40,235 nt of DNA from Oscillospiraceae bacterium (GTDB lineage Bacteria; Bacillota; Clostridia; Oscillospirales; Oscillospiraceae), in the NCBI GenBank assembly GCA_022779345.1, contig JALFTG010000004.1, positions 1-40,235 of the forward strand. Reading direction: 5' to 3'. This document shows positions 1 to 9,934 of the stretch, one piece after another. Positions within the stretch are counted from its first letter, which is position 1; every line of letters begins with the position of its first letter. The notes under the pieces were generated by a model, which saw only the letters and a list, made by a program, of their open reading frames with translations, was not told the origin of the DNA and did not search any database. The position numbers and the translations under genes were made by a program.

Positions 1-63
1 TATCTGTTGTGGGTGACATTCGCGGCTTATCTGAACGCCGGGGTCTGGCTGCTGAACCGGTAA
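1..63 (+). CDS. TspO/MBR family protein, C-terminal fragment (5' truncated by window edge)
   Basis: Frame 1 reads YLLWVTFAAYLNAGVWLLNR* and resembles the conserved TspO C-terminus (..YLLWV.FA.YLN...W.LN). Only 20 residues are visible. Confidence 0.7.
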   Translation, partial: YLLWVTFAAYLNAGVWLLNR

Positions 64-146
64 AGCAGGCTTTCATTTTCCCGGAACTTTGGTCTGGTAA
101 AACGGTGCGTGCCGCGGTATAATGGGCCCAGACAGGAGGGAAGATT

Positions 147-518
147 ATGAAATTTCAATTTGCACACAACAATTTCAATGTAGTGGATCTGGACAAGTCC
201 CTGGCGTTCTATGACCAGGCGCTGGGTCTGAAAGAGACCCGCCGGTTCGAAGCGCCGGATGGGAGCTTCATTCTCAGCTACCTCAGCGACGGGGTCACCC
301 CCCACGAACTGGAGCTGACCTGGCTGCGGGATTTCGACAGGGACAGCTACAACCTGGGGGACAACGAGTTCCATCTGGCGCTGACCGTGGATGATATGGA
401 GGCCGCCCATCTGAAACACCTGGAAATGGGCTGCATCTGCTTTGAAAATCCCGACATGGGCATCTATTTCATCATAGACCCCGACGGCTACTGGATCGAA
501 ATCGTCCCCGCCAAATAA
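147..518 (+). CDS. VOC superfamily / glyoxalase-like protein (lactoylglutathione lyase type)
   Basis: ORF of 123 aa preceded by aggaggg; motifs HNNFNVVDLDKSLAFYDQALGL and DPDGYWIEIV. Confidence 0.85.
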   Translation: MKFQFAHNNFNVVDLDKSLAFYDQALGLKETRRFEAPDGSFILSYLSDGVTPHELELTWLRDFDRDSYNLGDNEFHLALTVDDMEAAHLKHLEMGCICFENPDMGIYFIIDPDGYWIEIVPAK

Positions 519-520
519 AA

Positions 521-551
521 AATCCCGGTTCAGTGAGAACCGGGATTTTTT
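521..551. terminator. Bidirectional rho-independent terminator between the VOC gene and the convergent SDR gene
   Basis: aatcccggttcagtgagaaccgggattttttt: AATCCCGGTTC/GAACCGGGATT stem with A-tract and T-tract flanks. Confidence 0.9.
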
Positions 552-560
552 TATTTCACA

Positions 561-618
561 GCTTCGCAGAATTTGCGCCCGCAGCCCCTCATTGGAAAGG
601 CCGCAGGCCTTTTCAATG
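561..618 (+). repeat. Intergenic structured repeat, copy A (short/deleted form)
   Basis: gcttcgcagaatttgcgcccgcagcccctcattggaaaggccgcaggccttttcaatg shares its end blocks with copies at 30702-30863 and 38494-38652; terminal 13-bp hairpin at 590-618. Confidence 0.75.
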
Positions 619-623
619 ACTGT

Positions 624-1397
624 TCAGAGGTAGCACCCGCAGTCGCAGTCGATGGACTGGCCGGTGATGGTGCGAGACTCATCGGAGGCCAGGAACAGCA
701 GGATGTTGGCTACATCGATGTCCTTGCAGATACCGGCAGCCAGGTCGGAGTGACGGTTGATGATATCATAGAACTCGCCGGCGGCCCGGGAGCGTTCTTC
801 CTTCAGACTGGTGCGGGTCATGGGAGTCCACACGGTACCGGGGCAGACGCAGTTGGCCCGGATGCCCTGGCCCACAAACCGCAGAGCAATATGCCGGGTC
901 ATGGAGATAATGGCGCCCTTGGACGCAGAGTACACCACGCCGCCGCAGCCGCGCTCGGCGGACACGGAGGCGATGGACACGATGTTGCCGCTGTGCTGCT
1001 CCTGCATATACTTGCAGGCTTCCCGGGTGATGGACATAGTACCCTTCACATTGATCTTGGTGACAAAATCATAGTCGGAATCCGTGAATTCCTCAATGGG
1101 CTTCAGGCCCTTTTCCAGCACGCCGGCGCAGTTGACCAGCACATCGATCCGGCCGTATGTATCCACTGTCAGCTTCATCAGTTTGGCGTTGTCCTCAGGG
1201 TTCGTGATGTCGCCCTTCACGAAGATCGCCTCACCGCCAAAGGACTTGATCAGTTCCAACAGCTTGTCCCGGTTGGAGTCTCCCACATCGGTCAGCACAA
1301 CTTTTGCGCCTTCCCGGGCAAACACCTCACCCGTCTTCATCCCGATGCCGGAGTTACCGCCGGTCACGACACATACTTTGCCATCCAGTCTTCCCAT
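624..1397 (-). CDS. SDR family NAD(P)-dependent oxidoreductase
   Basis: 257 aa; TGGNSGIG cofactor motif, NCAG, YSASKGA active site. Confidence 0.9.
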   Translation of the reverse strand: MGRLDGKVCVVTGGNSGIGMKTGEVFAREGAKVVLTDVGDSNRDKLLELIKSFGGEAIFVKGDITNPEDNAKLMKLTVDTYGRIDVLVNCAGVLEKGLKPIEEFTDSDYDFVTKINVKGTMSITREACKYMQEQHSGNIVSIASVSAERGCGGVVYSASKGAIISMTRHIALRFVGQGIRANCVCPGTVWTPMTRTSLKEERSRAAGEFYDIINRHSDLAAGICKDIDVANILLFLASDESRTITGQSIDCDCGCYL

Positions 1398-1459
1398 AAA
1401 ACTTCCTCCAGATTATTTTTATTTTTACGATTTCTCTCCAAAAAATCGATAGCGCTCAG

Positions 1460-1491
1460 GTGGCACTATCAGCAGGGGCTGACAGTGCCAC
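1460..1491. other. Imperfect inverted repeat between ftsZ and the SDR gene
   Basis: gtggcact-atcagcaggggctgac-agtgccac: 8-bp outer stem, one mismatch, 5-bp inner stem; no adjacent T-tract. Confidence 0.6.
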
Positions 1492-1562
1492 AAATATCCA
1501 AATGGTGTTTGATTGAAAAAGGGAAATGCTGTCCCCGGCCTGGGGGGATGGGTGTGCTCTGT

Positions 1563-2684
<1,122 letters not shown>

Positions 2685-2846
2685 AGAGATGCCTCCCCGT
2701 GTGATTTTTCGTGTGATTTTTATATTCTAAATGGCATATATATCAATAGATATAATATTGCCGGAATCTGCTGATATTAACATTAAGTTATTCTATTCTA
2801 TTTTTCAGATTTGGTCAATATTTTTTTGTTAATATTTGAAACTTCC

Positions 2847-2885
2847 GGAAAAAAGCCGCCGGAAACCTCACCGGGAGGTCTCCGG
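2847..2885 (-). terminator. Rho-independent terminator downstream of ftsQ/divIB
   Basis: On the minus strand ccggagacctc-ccggt-gaggtttccgg is followed by cggcttttttcc. Confidence 0.85.
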
Positions 2886-2918
2886 ACATCAGATTATTGA
2901 CAGCGGGCCGGGTGGGGC

Positions 2919-3710
2919 TCACGCGGGCATGAAATGGGCTTTGTTTTCCCCGGCGAGGGACAGGTCGATGGTGCCGGTATCCCCGGCGGTCAGCTGTGCC
3001 ACGGCGCTGAGCAGAATGCCGAATTTCTTCTCCGTATCCTCCTGGGAGCCCAGCTTCACCGTGAAGCGGCCCTCATAGGTGAAGGTTGGATTGGCAACGG
3101 AGGTGATGTCCAGATTCGTCACCTTCTCCCGCAGGTCCCGGACCTCGATCTCCGTAAGAATTTCCTTCAGATAGGACACCTTGGGGGCGTCCTCCGTGCC
3201 GGGGGCGATGATCTCGCCCACTTTCGGCTCAATGGGTTCCAGTCCCGTCACCCGGATGACGCCCTCCGCCTCCGCTTCCGTGATGCTGCCCATGAGTTTG
3301 CCCGTCCGGTCAATCATCCACAGTTCCGTCCCGGCGCTCACACAGGCGATGGGGTTGCTCTCGGTGACGGTGATGACCACTTTATCCGGCAGAATCCGGG
3401 AGATATCCTCCACCACCTGGACATAGGGCAGACGGTTGATGATGCGGCTGCCCACGGCGATCTTGTTGATGAAAAACAGGTTATCCCCCGTGTCGATGCC
3501 GGAGGCCTCGATGATCTCCTCGTCCGTATAGATGGCGTTGCCCTCCACCCGGATTTCGTTCACCTTGAAAAACACGCTCATCGCCAGGATCAGCGACAGG
3601 CAGATCAGCACGAAGGCCACGGGGGCAAACAGCGGACTGCGCTTGCGGACCTTGCTCCGCCCGGTATAATCTCCCGCCTGACGGCGGTCCGGCTTCTTCT
3701 CTTTTGCCAT
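2919..3710 (-). CDS. ftsQ: FtsQ/DivIB-type cell division protein (POTRA domain)
   Basis: N-terminal TM, then FFKVNEIRVEGNAIYTDEEIIEASGIDTGDNLFFI POTRA; start reassigned to MAKEKK (3710), since the ORF-track start overlaps the upstream murA. Confidence 0.85.
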   Translation of the reverse strand: MAKEKKPDRRQAGDYTGRSKVRKRSPLFAPVAFVLICLSLILAMSVFFKVNEIRVEGNAIYTDEEIIEASGIDTGDNLFFINKIAVGSRIINRLPYVQVVEDISRILPDKVVITVTESNPIACVSAGTELWMIDRTGKLMGSITEAEAEGVIRVTGLEPIEPKVGEIIAPGTEDAPKVSYLKEILTEIEVRDLREKVTNLDITSVANPTFTYEGRFTVKLGSQEDTEKKFGILLSAVAQLTAGDTGTIDLSLAGENKAHFMPA

Positions 3711-3729
3711 GGAAGTCTTCCTTTCGGAT

Positions 3730-4983
3730 TCAGTCTGAATATGTAATGTCCGCGCCAAGGGCGCGCAGGATGCGGTCCAGATGTTCATAGCCCCGGGTAA
3801 TCAGGTCCCGGTCCACGATCTCGGTCTCCCCTTCCGCGGTGAGACCCGCCACGATCAGCGCCGCGCCGCCCCGCAGGTCCATGGCCGTGACGGCGGCGCC
3901 GGTGAGGACTGGCACGCCGGTGACTAGCGCGGTGCGGTCATCCACCCGGATGTCGGCCCCCAGCTTCATCAGCTCCCTCGTGTGCCGCAGGCGGCCGGAG
4001 AAGATGGTCTCCCGGAACTCCGTGACTCCTTCCGCCTTCAGGCAGGCGGCCAGCAGCACCGGCTGGGCATCCGTGGGAAAGCCCGGATATGGCCGGGTCT
4101 CGATGACCCCCGGGGAGCGCAGGCAGCCGTCTGAGGTCAGGCGCACAGTGTTCCGCCCGGTCTGGATGCCGCAGCCCATGGAAAACAGGGCGTCCGTCAC
4201 CGTGTCCAGATGTTCCGGCACCACCTGCCGGACGGTCACATCCCCGCCGCAGGCCGCGGCGGCGCACAGGATCGTAGCCCCGGCAATGCGGTCGGGCATG
4301 ACGGAATAGGTCACTTCCTCCCGGGGCGTCATCCCCCGGATGCGGACGGTGTCCGTCCCGGCTCCGGTGATTTCCGCGCCCATGGCACGGAGGAAATTCT
4401 GGAGATCCCCGATCTCCGGTTCCCGGGCGGCGCCGGTGATGACGGTCTCCCCTGCTGCGGCGCAGGCTGCCAGCAGGGCATTTTCCGTGGCCCCCACGCT
4501 GGGGGTGGGAAAATGGATGTGCCCGCCGCGGAGCCGGGGCGCCCGGCAGGCGATGGTCTCATCGGTGACGGTGATCTCCCCGCCCAGGGTCTCCAGCGCC
4601 CGCAGATGCAGGTCCACCGGCCGGGGACCCAGCATACAGCCGCCGGGCATGGACACGCAGCCTGCGCCGAACCGGGCCGTCATGGCCCCCAGGAACAGGA
4701 CGGACGAGCGCATCCGGGTCATCAGCTCCGGCGGCACCGGATTCAGCCGGGCCGGACGGGAATCCACCGTCACCCGGTTTCCGTCCCGCTCCACCCGGCA
4801 GTCCAGACATTCCAGAATCCGCAGGGTGTTCTCCACATCCCGCAGCCGGGGCACATTCTCCAGCGTGGTCACACATCCGGTCACCAGGGCGGCAGACAGG
4901 ATGGGCAGGACGGCGTTTTTCGCCCCCTGGATGGTCACTTCACCGTACAGCCGGTCTCCCCCGTGTAGTTTCCAGATCCCCAT
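3730..4983 (-). CDS. murA: UDP-N-acetylglucosamine 1-carboxyvinyltransferase (dcw copy)
   Basis: GAKNAVLPILSAAL and MPGGCMLGPRPVDLH; start MGIWKLHGGD chosen (alternative in-frame Met slightly upstream). Confidence 0.93.
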   Translation of the reverse strand: MGIWKLHGGDRLYGEVTIQGAKNAVLPILSAALVTGCVTTLENVPRLRDVENTLRILECLDCRVERDGNRVTVDSRPARLNPVPPELMTRMRSSVLFLGAMTARFGAGCVSMPGGCMLGPRPVDLHLRALETLGGEITVTDETIACRAPRLRGGHIHFPTPSVGATENALLAACAAAGETVITGAAREPEIGDLQNFLRAMGAEITGAGTDTVRIRGMTPREEVTYSVMPDRIAGATILCAAAACGGDVTVRQVVPEHLDTVTDALFSMGCGIQTGRNTVRLTSDGCLRSPGVIETRPYPGFPTDAQPVLLAACLKAEGVTEFRETIFSGRLRHTRELMKLGADIRVDDRTALVTGVPVLTGAAVTAMDLRGGAALIVAGLTAEGETEIVDRDLITRGYEHLDRILRALGADITYSD

Positions 4984-5067
4984 AATCATTCCCCCGCACA
5001 CCAGAATCATGCCATATTATGCGGGAAAACCCTCCGGTGTCTCTGAAAAATGGGGGGCGGGGACAGT

Positions 5068-6201
5068 TCAGGCCTTGCCGGCCAGATCCAGCACCACATC
5101 CGTGATGCGCTCGGTGGCATCGGACACGGCGCAGGCGCGCATGCACCGCTCCATCTCCTCCAGCCGGGCACGGTCGTGGATCAGGTCCAGAACCGTTTTC
5201 TTCAGGGTGTCGGCGGACAGGCCCGGCTCCGTGAGCACCACGGCGCCGCCGGCCTTTTCCAGCACCCGGGCGTTTTTCTCCTGATGGTTGTTGGTCACAT
5301 TGGGACTGGGCACCAGCACGGCGGGCTTGCCCATCATGGCCAGTTCCGACAGCGTGGAGGCACCGGCCCGGCACAGCACCAGGTCCGCCGCCGCCATCAC
5401 CCGGGACATATCATAGATGTACGGGCGCACATCAAAACCCTGCTGGATGAAGCCGCCGGGACATTCCGCCTTCAGCCGGGTGAGCATCTCTTCATACCGC
5501 TCCGTTCCCGCGGAATGGATCAGGCAGAAGTCCGCGTCATTGTGGGTATCGGTGATGAAATCCGCCATGAGTTCGTTCATGCGCTGGGCACCCAGAGACC
5601 CCCACACGGACACCACCAGCGGCTTGTCCGGATCAATGCCCAGCTCCGCTTTGGCGGCGGATTTGGAGTAGGTGCGGAAATCGCCCCGGACCGGTGTGCC
5701 GGTGACGGCGACTTTGTCCGGGTTTTTATACCCGTCCCGGCTCTCCTCGAAGCCCACCATCATCCGGTCCACATGGCCCGCCAGCATTTTCGTGGTCAGA
5801 CCGGGCACGGCGTTGGACTCGTGGAGCACCGTGGGGATACCCAGTTTCTGGGCCGCCCGGAGCACGGGATAGCATACATAGCCGCCAGTGCCCACCACCA
5901 CATCCGGCTGGAATTCCCGGATGATCTTTTTGGATTCCGACAGGGACACCACCACATTTCTGGCCGTGGCCAGATTGTGGCGGATGCCCTCCAGGTTCAG
6001 TTTCCGCTGGAGGTTCGTGATCTCCACGGTGCGGATTTCATATCCCGCCCGGGGCACCAGGTCCTCCTCCATCCGGCCCCGGGCACCTACAAACAGGATG
6101 CCGCATTCAGGCATCAGCTCCCGCAGCCGGCCGGCCACCGCAATGGCCGGATTGATATGTCCCGCGGTCCCGCCGCAGGCAAACAGAAAGTTCATACGCA
6201 A
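5068..6201 (-). CDS. murG: Undecaprenyldiphospho-muramoylpentapeptide beta-N-acetylglucosaminyltransferase
   Basis: ACGGTAGHINPAIAVA, HESNAVPG, GSLGAQRMN, CRAGASTLSEL. Confidence 0.97.
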   Translation of the reverse strand: MRMNFLFACGGTAGHINPAIAVAGRLRELMPECGILFVGARGRMEEDLVPRAGYEIRTVEITNLQRKLNLEGIRHNLATARNVVVSLSESKKIIREFQPDVVVGTGGYVCYPVLRAAQKLGIPTVLHESNAVPGLTTKMLAGHVDRMMVGFEESRDGYKNPDKVAVTGTPVRGDFRTYSKSAAKAELGIDPDKPLVVSVWGSLGAQRMNELMADFITDTHNDADFCLIHSAGTERYEEMLTRLKAECPGGFIQQGFDVRPYIYDMSRVMAAADLVLCRAGASTLSELAMMGKPAVLVPSPNVTNNHQEKNARVLEKAGGAVVLTEPGLSADTLKKTVLDLIHDRARLEEMERCMRACAVSDATERITDVVLDLAGKA

Positions 6202-6204
6202 TGC

Positions 6205-7389
6205 CTACACTTTCGATGGTTTTTTCTTCTTTCGTTCCGCCGGTGTTGTCGGGATATCCCGGGAAATACTCAACAGGATGCCCATTTCTGCCAGCTCGAT
6301 CCACAAAGCCGTGCCGCCGTAGCTGAAAAACGGCAGCGAGATGCCGGTACAGGGGATGGTATTGGTCACCACCGCCACATTCAGGATCACCTGCATGGCC
6401 AGCAGGGTGGAAATGCCCGTGGCCACCAGGAAGCTGTACCGGTCCCGGCAGTGCATGGCAATCCAGTACCCCCGGGTGATGAGCAGGGCAAACAGGATCA
6501 GGATGATCACCGCGCCCACAAACCCCAGTTCCTCGCATACCACAGCAAAGATGAAGTCGTTGTGTTCCTCCGGCAGATACAGGTTCTTCTGCCGGCTCTG
6601 GCCCAGGCCCAGGCCGAACATCCCGCCGGAACCGATGGCGTACAGGGACTGGACGATCTGATAGCCATCTCCCTGGAGATTGGAAAAGGGGTCCTGCCAG
6701 GTCTGGATACGGGTGGACATATAGGGGAACACCTTCGTGATGATCAGAAAGGCGCCGCCCAACACGCCGATGCCGGCCACGAACCAGAACAGCCGCGTCC
6801 CGCCCACGAACATCATCACTGCGCCGATGCCGAAGATGATGATGGTGGCGGACATATGGGGTTCCAGCACCAGCAGCACGCCCAGCACACCCAGAATGAC
6901 CGCAAAGGGCACGATACCGTATTTGAAGGTTCCCATATTGTTTCTGAACCGGCAGATCATGTCCGCGAATACCAGAATCACCGCCAGCTTGGCAAATTCC
7001 GAGGGCTGGATCGTCTGGCCGCCGGGGAGCTGGATCCACCGGCGCACGCCGCTGCCCGTGCCCACGCCGATGATCAGCACCAGCATCAGCAGCACGATGG
7101 TGCCCAGCAGCAACGGATAGCAGAACCGGCGGTACAGGCTGATGGGGAACTTGGAGGCGAAGAACATGATGATCACGCCGCTGACAGCAAAAATCAGCTG
7201 CCGGGTGAAGTAATAGGTGGCGTTGCCGTTCTCTGTGTAGTATGCCCGCACATAGCTGGCGGACAGCACCATGATGACGCCGATGGTCAGCAGCAGAATC
7301 GTCAGGGCCGCAAAGGGCACATCCAGTGCGCCGCGGCCGATAGAAGCGTCTGTGGAATAGTCACGAAGCCGGCTTTCCGGGTATTCCAT
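6205..7389 (-). CDS. ftsW: FtsW/SpoVE (SEDS family) lipid II polymerase
   Basis: 394 aa multi-TM; GSGVRRWIQLPGGQTIQPSEFAKLAVILV and NTIPCTGISLPFFSYGGTA. Confidence 0.93.
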   Translation of the reverse strand: MEYPESRLRDYSTDASIGRGALDVPFAALTILLLTIGVIMVLSASYVRAYYTENGNATYYFTRQLIFAVSGVIIMFFASKFPISLYRRFCYPLLLGTIVLLMLVLIIGVGTGSGVRRWIQLPGGQTIQPSEFAKLAVILVFADMICRFRNNMGTFKYGIVPFAVILGVLGVLLVLEPHMSATIIIFGIGAVMMFVGGTRLFWFVAGIGVLGGAFLIITKVFPYMSTRIQTWQDPFSNLQGDGYQIVQSLYAIGSGGMFGLGLGQSRQKNLYLPEEHNDFIFAVVCEELGFVGAVIILILFALLITRGYWIAMHCRDRYSFLVATGISTLLAMQVILNVAVVTNTIPCTGISLPFFSYGGTALWIELAEMGILLSISRDIPTTPAERKKKKPSKV

Positions 7390-7413
7390 GCGCGTCCTCC
7401 TTTCCGGAAAGGG

Positions 7414-8427
7414 TCAGAATGTGAAGCGGTGCATGACGCCGAGGAAGGAAATCACGGCAAACACCGCGGAGGTGCCTCCGAACAGGCAGAACAGCTGTTT
7501 TTCCGTCCACTTGTGGCCGGTCCAGCCGCCCATTTCCAGGTGATGATGGAACGGGGCCATTTTGAACACCCGCTTGCCGCCGGAGAGCTTGAAGTAGCCC
7601 ACCTGGATGATGTCCGACAGGGTCTCAATGATGTAAACGATGCCCAGAGTGATCAGGATCAGGGGCATATCGTAGGCAAAGGCCAGTGCCGCCACCGCGC
7701 CGCCCAGGAACAGGGAGCCGGTGTCACCCATGAATACCTTGGCCGGATTGAAGTTATAGATCAGAAATCCCAGCAGGCCGCCGGCCAGGCCGGAGGCAAA
7801 CACGCCCATGGGGGTGTAGCTGTCCCCCCAGCAGAAGGTGACCACCACGAAAAACAGCATCACGGGAATGGTGGTGCCGGTGGCCAGACCGTCCACACCG
7901 TCCGTCAGATTCACGCTGTTGACAGTACCCACAATGATGAAGGCCGCCAGGATGAAATACACCGGCTCCGGGATGGAGACCGTCGTGTTCACAAAGGGGA
8001 TATACAGTTCGGTGCTGATGTACCCAAGAGAACGCATGAGCAGGATAAACACTACGGAGGCCGCCAGCTGGAGCAGGAACTTCTTCCCTGCCGTCAGGCC
8101 CAGATTCTGCTTGTGGCGCAGCTTCTCATAGTCATCCAGAAAGCCGATGGCGCCGAATACCAGGGCCAGCAGCAGGCACAGAATGTGGCCGTATTCCCCT
8201 TTTGCCAGGGCAGACCACCCCGCCGTCAGGCACGCCGCCGTCACACCCGCAATGAACATCAGTCCGCCCATGGTGGGGGTGCCGCTTTTGGACATATGCC
8301 AGCTGGGGCCGATCTCCTTGATCATCTGGCCCGCCTTGATCTTCCGCAGGAAGGGCACCAGAAAGGCCCCTACCACAGAGGATACGATGAATCCCACCAG
8401 AAATGCCATCATCAGTTTTGTTGTCAT
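7414..8427 (-). CDS. mraY: Phospho-N-acetylmuramoyl-pentapeptide-transferase
   Basis: 337 aa; TPTMGGLMFI, NLTDGVDGLATG, FMGDTGSLFLGG, PFHHHLEMGG. Confidence 0.97.
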   Translation of the reverse strand: MTTKLMMAFLVGFIVSSVVGAFLVPFLRKIKAGQMIKEIGPSWHMSKSGTPTMGGLMFIAGVTAACLTAGWSALAKGEYGHILCLLLALVFGAIGFLDDYEKLRHKQNLGLTAGKKFLLQLAASVVFILLMRSLGYISTELYIPFVNTTVSIPEPVYFILAAFIIVGTVNSVNLTDGVDGLATGTTIPVMLFFVVVTFCWGDSYTPMGVFASGLAGGLLGFLIYNFNPAKVFMGDTGSLFLGGAVAALAFAYDMPLILITLGIVYIIETLSDIIQVGYFKLSGGKRVFKMAPFHHHLEMGGWTGHKWTEKQLFCLFGGTSAVFAVISFLGVMHRFTF

Positions 8428-9881
8428 GTTCTCTCACGCCTTCTCTTCAGGACATCTGCCACGATCTCTCGTTCGTCCATGTGAATTTTTGTCTTGCCCA
8501 GGATCTGATAGTCTTCATGGCCCTTGCCGGCCAGAATGATCACATCTCCCGGTTCGTGGTGCTCAATGGCCCACTCGATGGCCGCCGGCCGGTTCACGAT
8601 CACCTGCCGGGGCGTTCCGGAGTCTTTCATGCCCTCCAGAATGTCAGCCACAATGGCCTCCGGTTCCTCGGTGCGGGGATTGTCGCTGGTGACGACCACG
8701 AAGTCCGCCAGCTCCGCCGCGATGCGCCCCATGATGGGCCGCTTTGTCCGGTCCCGGTCTCCTCCGCAGCCGAACAGGGCCACCAGACGGCCCTCCGTCA
8801 CTTCCCGCATGGAGCGGAGAACATTTTCCAGAGCATCGGGGGTGTGGGCATAGTCAATGAGGATGGTGTAGTCCCCATCGGTAGGCACCACCTCCACCCG
8901 GCCTTTCACGCCGGTGGCCGTGGCCATGGCCTCCGCCGCGTCCTGCAGGGAGATGCCCAGCTGGAGCATACAGGCCAGCACACCCAGGGCGTTGTACACG
9001 GAGAATGTGCCGGGGATGGCCAGGCTCACCGGCTGGATGGTAGCACCGTGGACGGCACAGAATTTCACGCCGGATGCGCTGTATTTGATGTCATGGGCCG
9101 CCAGATCCCCGCGGTTGCTTTTCACGGAATAGGTCAGCACCGGGCACTTTGCCCGCTCCAGCATGAAGTCGGACCATGCATCGTCCAGATTCACCACGCC
9201 TTTGTCACACATGGAAAACAGCTTTGCCTTGGCGGCGGCGTAGTTTTCCATGGTCTTGTGGTAGTCCAGATGGTCCTGGGTCAGGTTCGTGAAAATGCCC
9301 ACGGCGAAGTGGATTCCCTCCACCCGGCCCAGGTCCAGGGCATGGGAGGACACCTCCATGACCACATGGGTGCACCCCGCCTCCAGCATCCGGGTGAACA
9401 GTTCCTGCAGGTCCCGGGACTCCGGGGTGGTGCGCTCGCTGTGGAGCATTTCGTCCCCGATCATGTTGCCGTTGGTGCCGATCAGGCCCACTTTGGCGTG
9501 GAGGATCTCCTCCAGCAGGTGCTTGATCAGATAGGTGGTGGTGGTCTTGCCGTTGGTGCCGGTCACGCCGATCACGCACAGTTTCGATGACGGATCCCCG
9601 AAAAAGTTCCGGGCCGTCACCGCCAGGGCATGGCGGCTGTCCGCCACCAGCACATAGGGCACCGGCACCGCCGGCGGCTCCTCACAGATCACCACAGCGG
9701 CTCCGGCGGAAACGGCCTGGGGGATGAACCGGTGGCCGTCGGTCTCAAAGCCCCGCACCGCCACAAACACGGCGCCGGGCGTCACAGTCCGGGAGTCGTT
9801 CACCACATCGGTGACCTCCAGTTCCGGCTCCGCCGTGGAGGCCAGAATATCAAGACCGTTCAGAATCTGAGAAAGTTTCAT
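8424..9881 (-). CDS. murE: UDP-N-acetylmuramoyl-L-alanyl-D-glutamate ligase, predicted meso-diaminopimelate-adding
   Basis: GVTGTNGKTTT P-loop; DYAHTPDALE; DNPR motif associated with m-DAP specificity; overlaps mraY by 4 bp. Confidence 0.95.
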   Translation of the reverse strand: MKLSQILNGLDILASTAEPELEVTDVVNDSRTVTPGAVFVAVRGFETDGHRFIPQAVSAGAAVVICEEPPAVPVPYVLVADSRHALAVTARNFFGDPSSKLCVIGVTGTNGKTTTTYLIKHLLEEILHAKVGLIGTNGNMIGDEMLHSERTTPESRDLQELFTRMLEAGCTHVVMEVSSHALDLGRVEGIHFAVGIFTNLTQDHLDYHKTMENYAAAKAKLFSMCDKGVVNLDDAWSDFMLERAKCPVLTYSVKSNRGDLAAHDIKYSASGVKFCAVHGATIQPVSLAIPGTFSVYNALGVLACMLQLGISLQDAAEAMATATGVKGRVEVVPTDGDYTILIDYAHTPDALENVLRSMREVTEGRLVALFGCGGDRDRTKRPIMGRIAAELADFVVVTSDNPRTEEPEAIVADILEGMKDSGTPRQVIVNRPAAIEWAIEHHEPGDVIILAGKGHEDYQILGKTKIHMDEREIVADVLKRRRERT

Positions 9882-9934
9882 CGTTACGCTCCATTTATTT
9901 GTAAACTGAAAAATATTGTAGAATCTGGAATCCG

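Noticed and set aside
5050-8484. 1144-aa plus-strand ORF opposite murG-ftsW-mraY
   Set aside because: His/Gln/Gly-rich low-complexity translation antisense to three clear genes; mirror frame of GC-biased codon usage.
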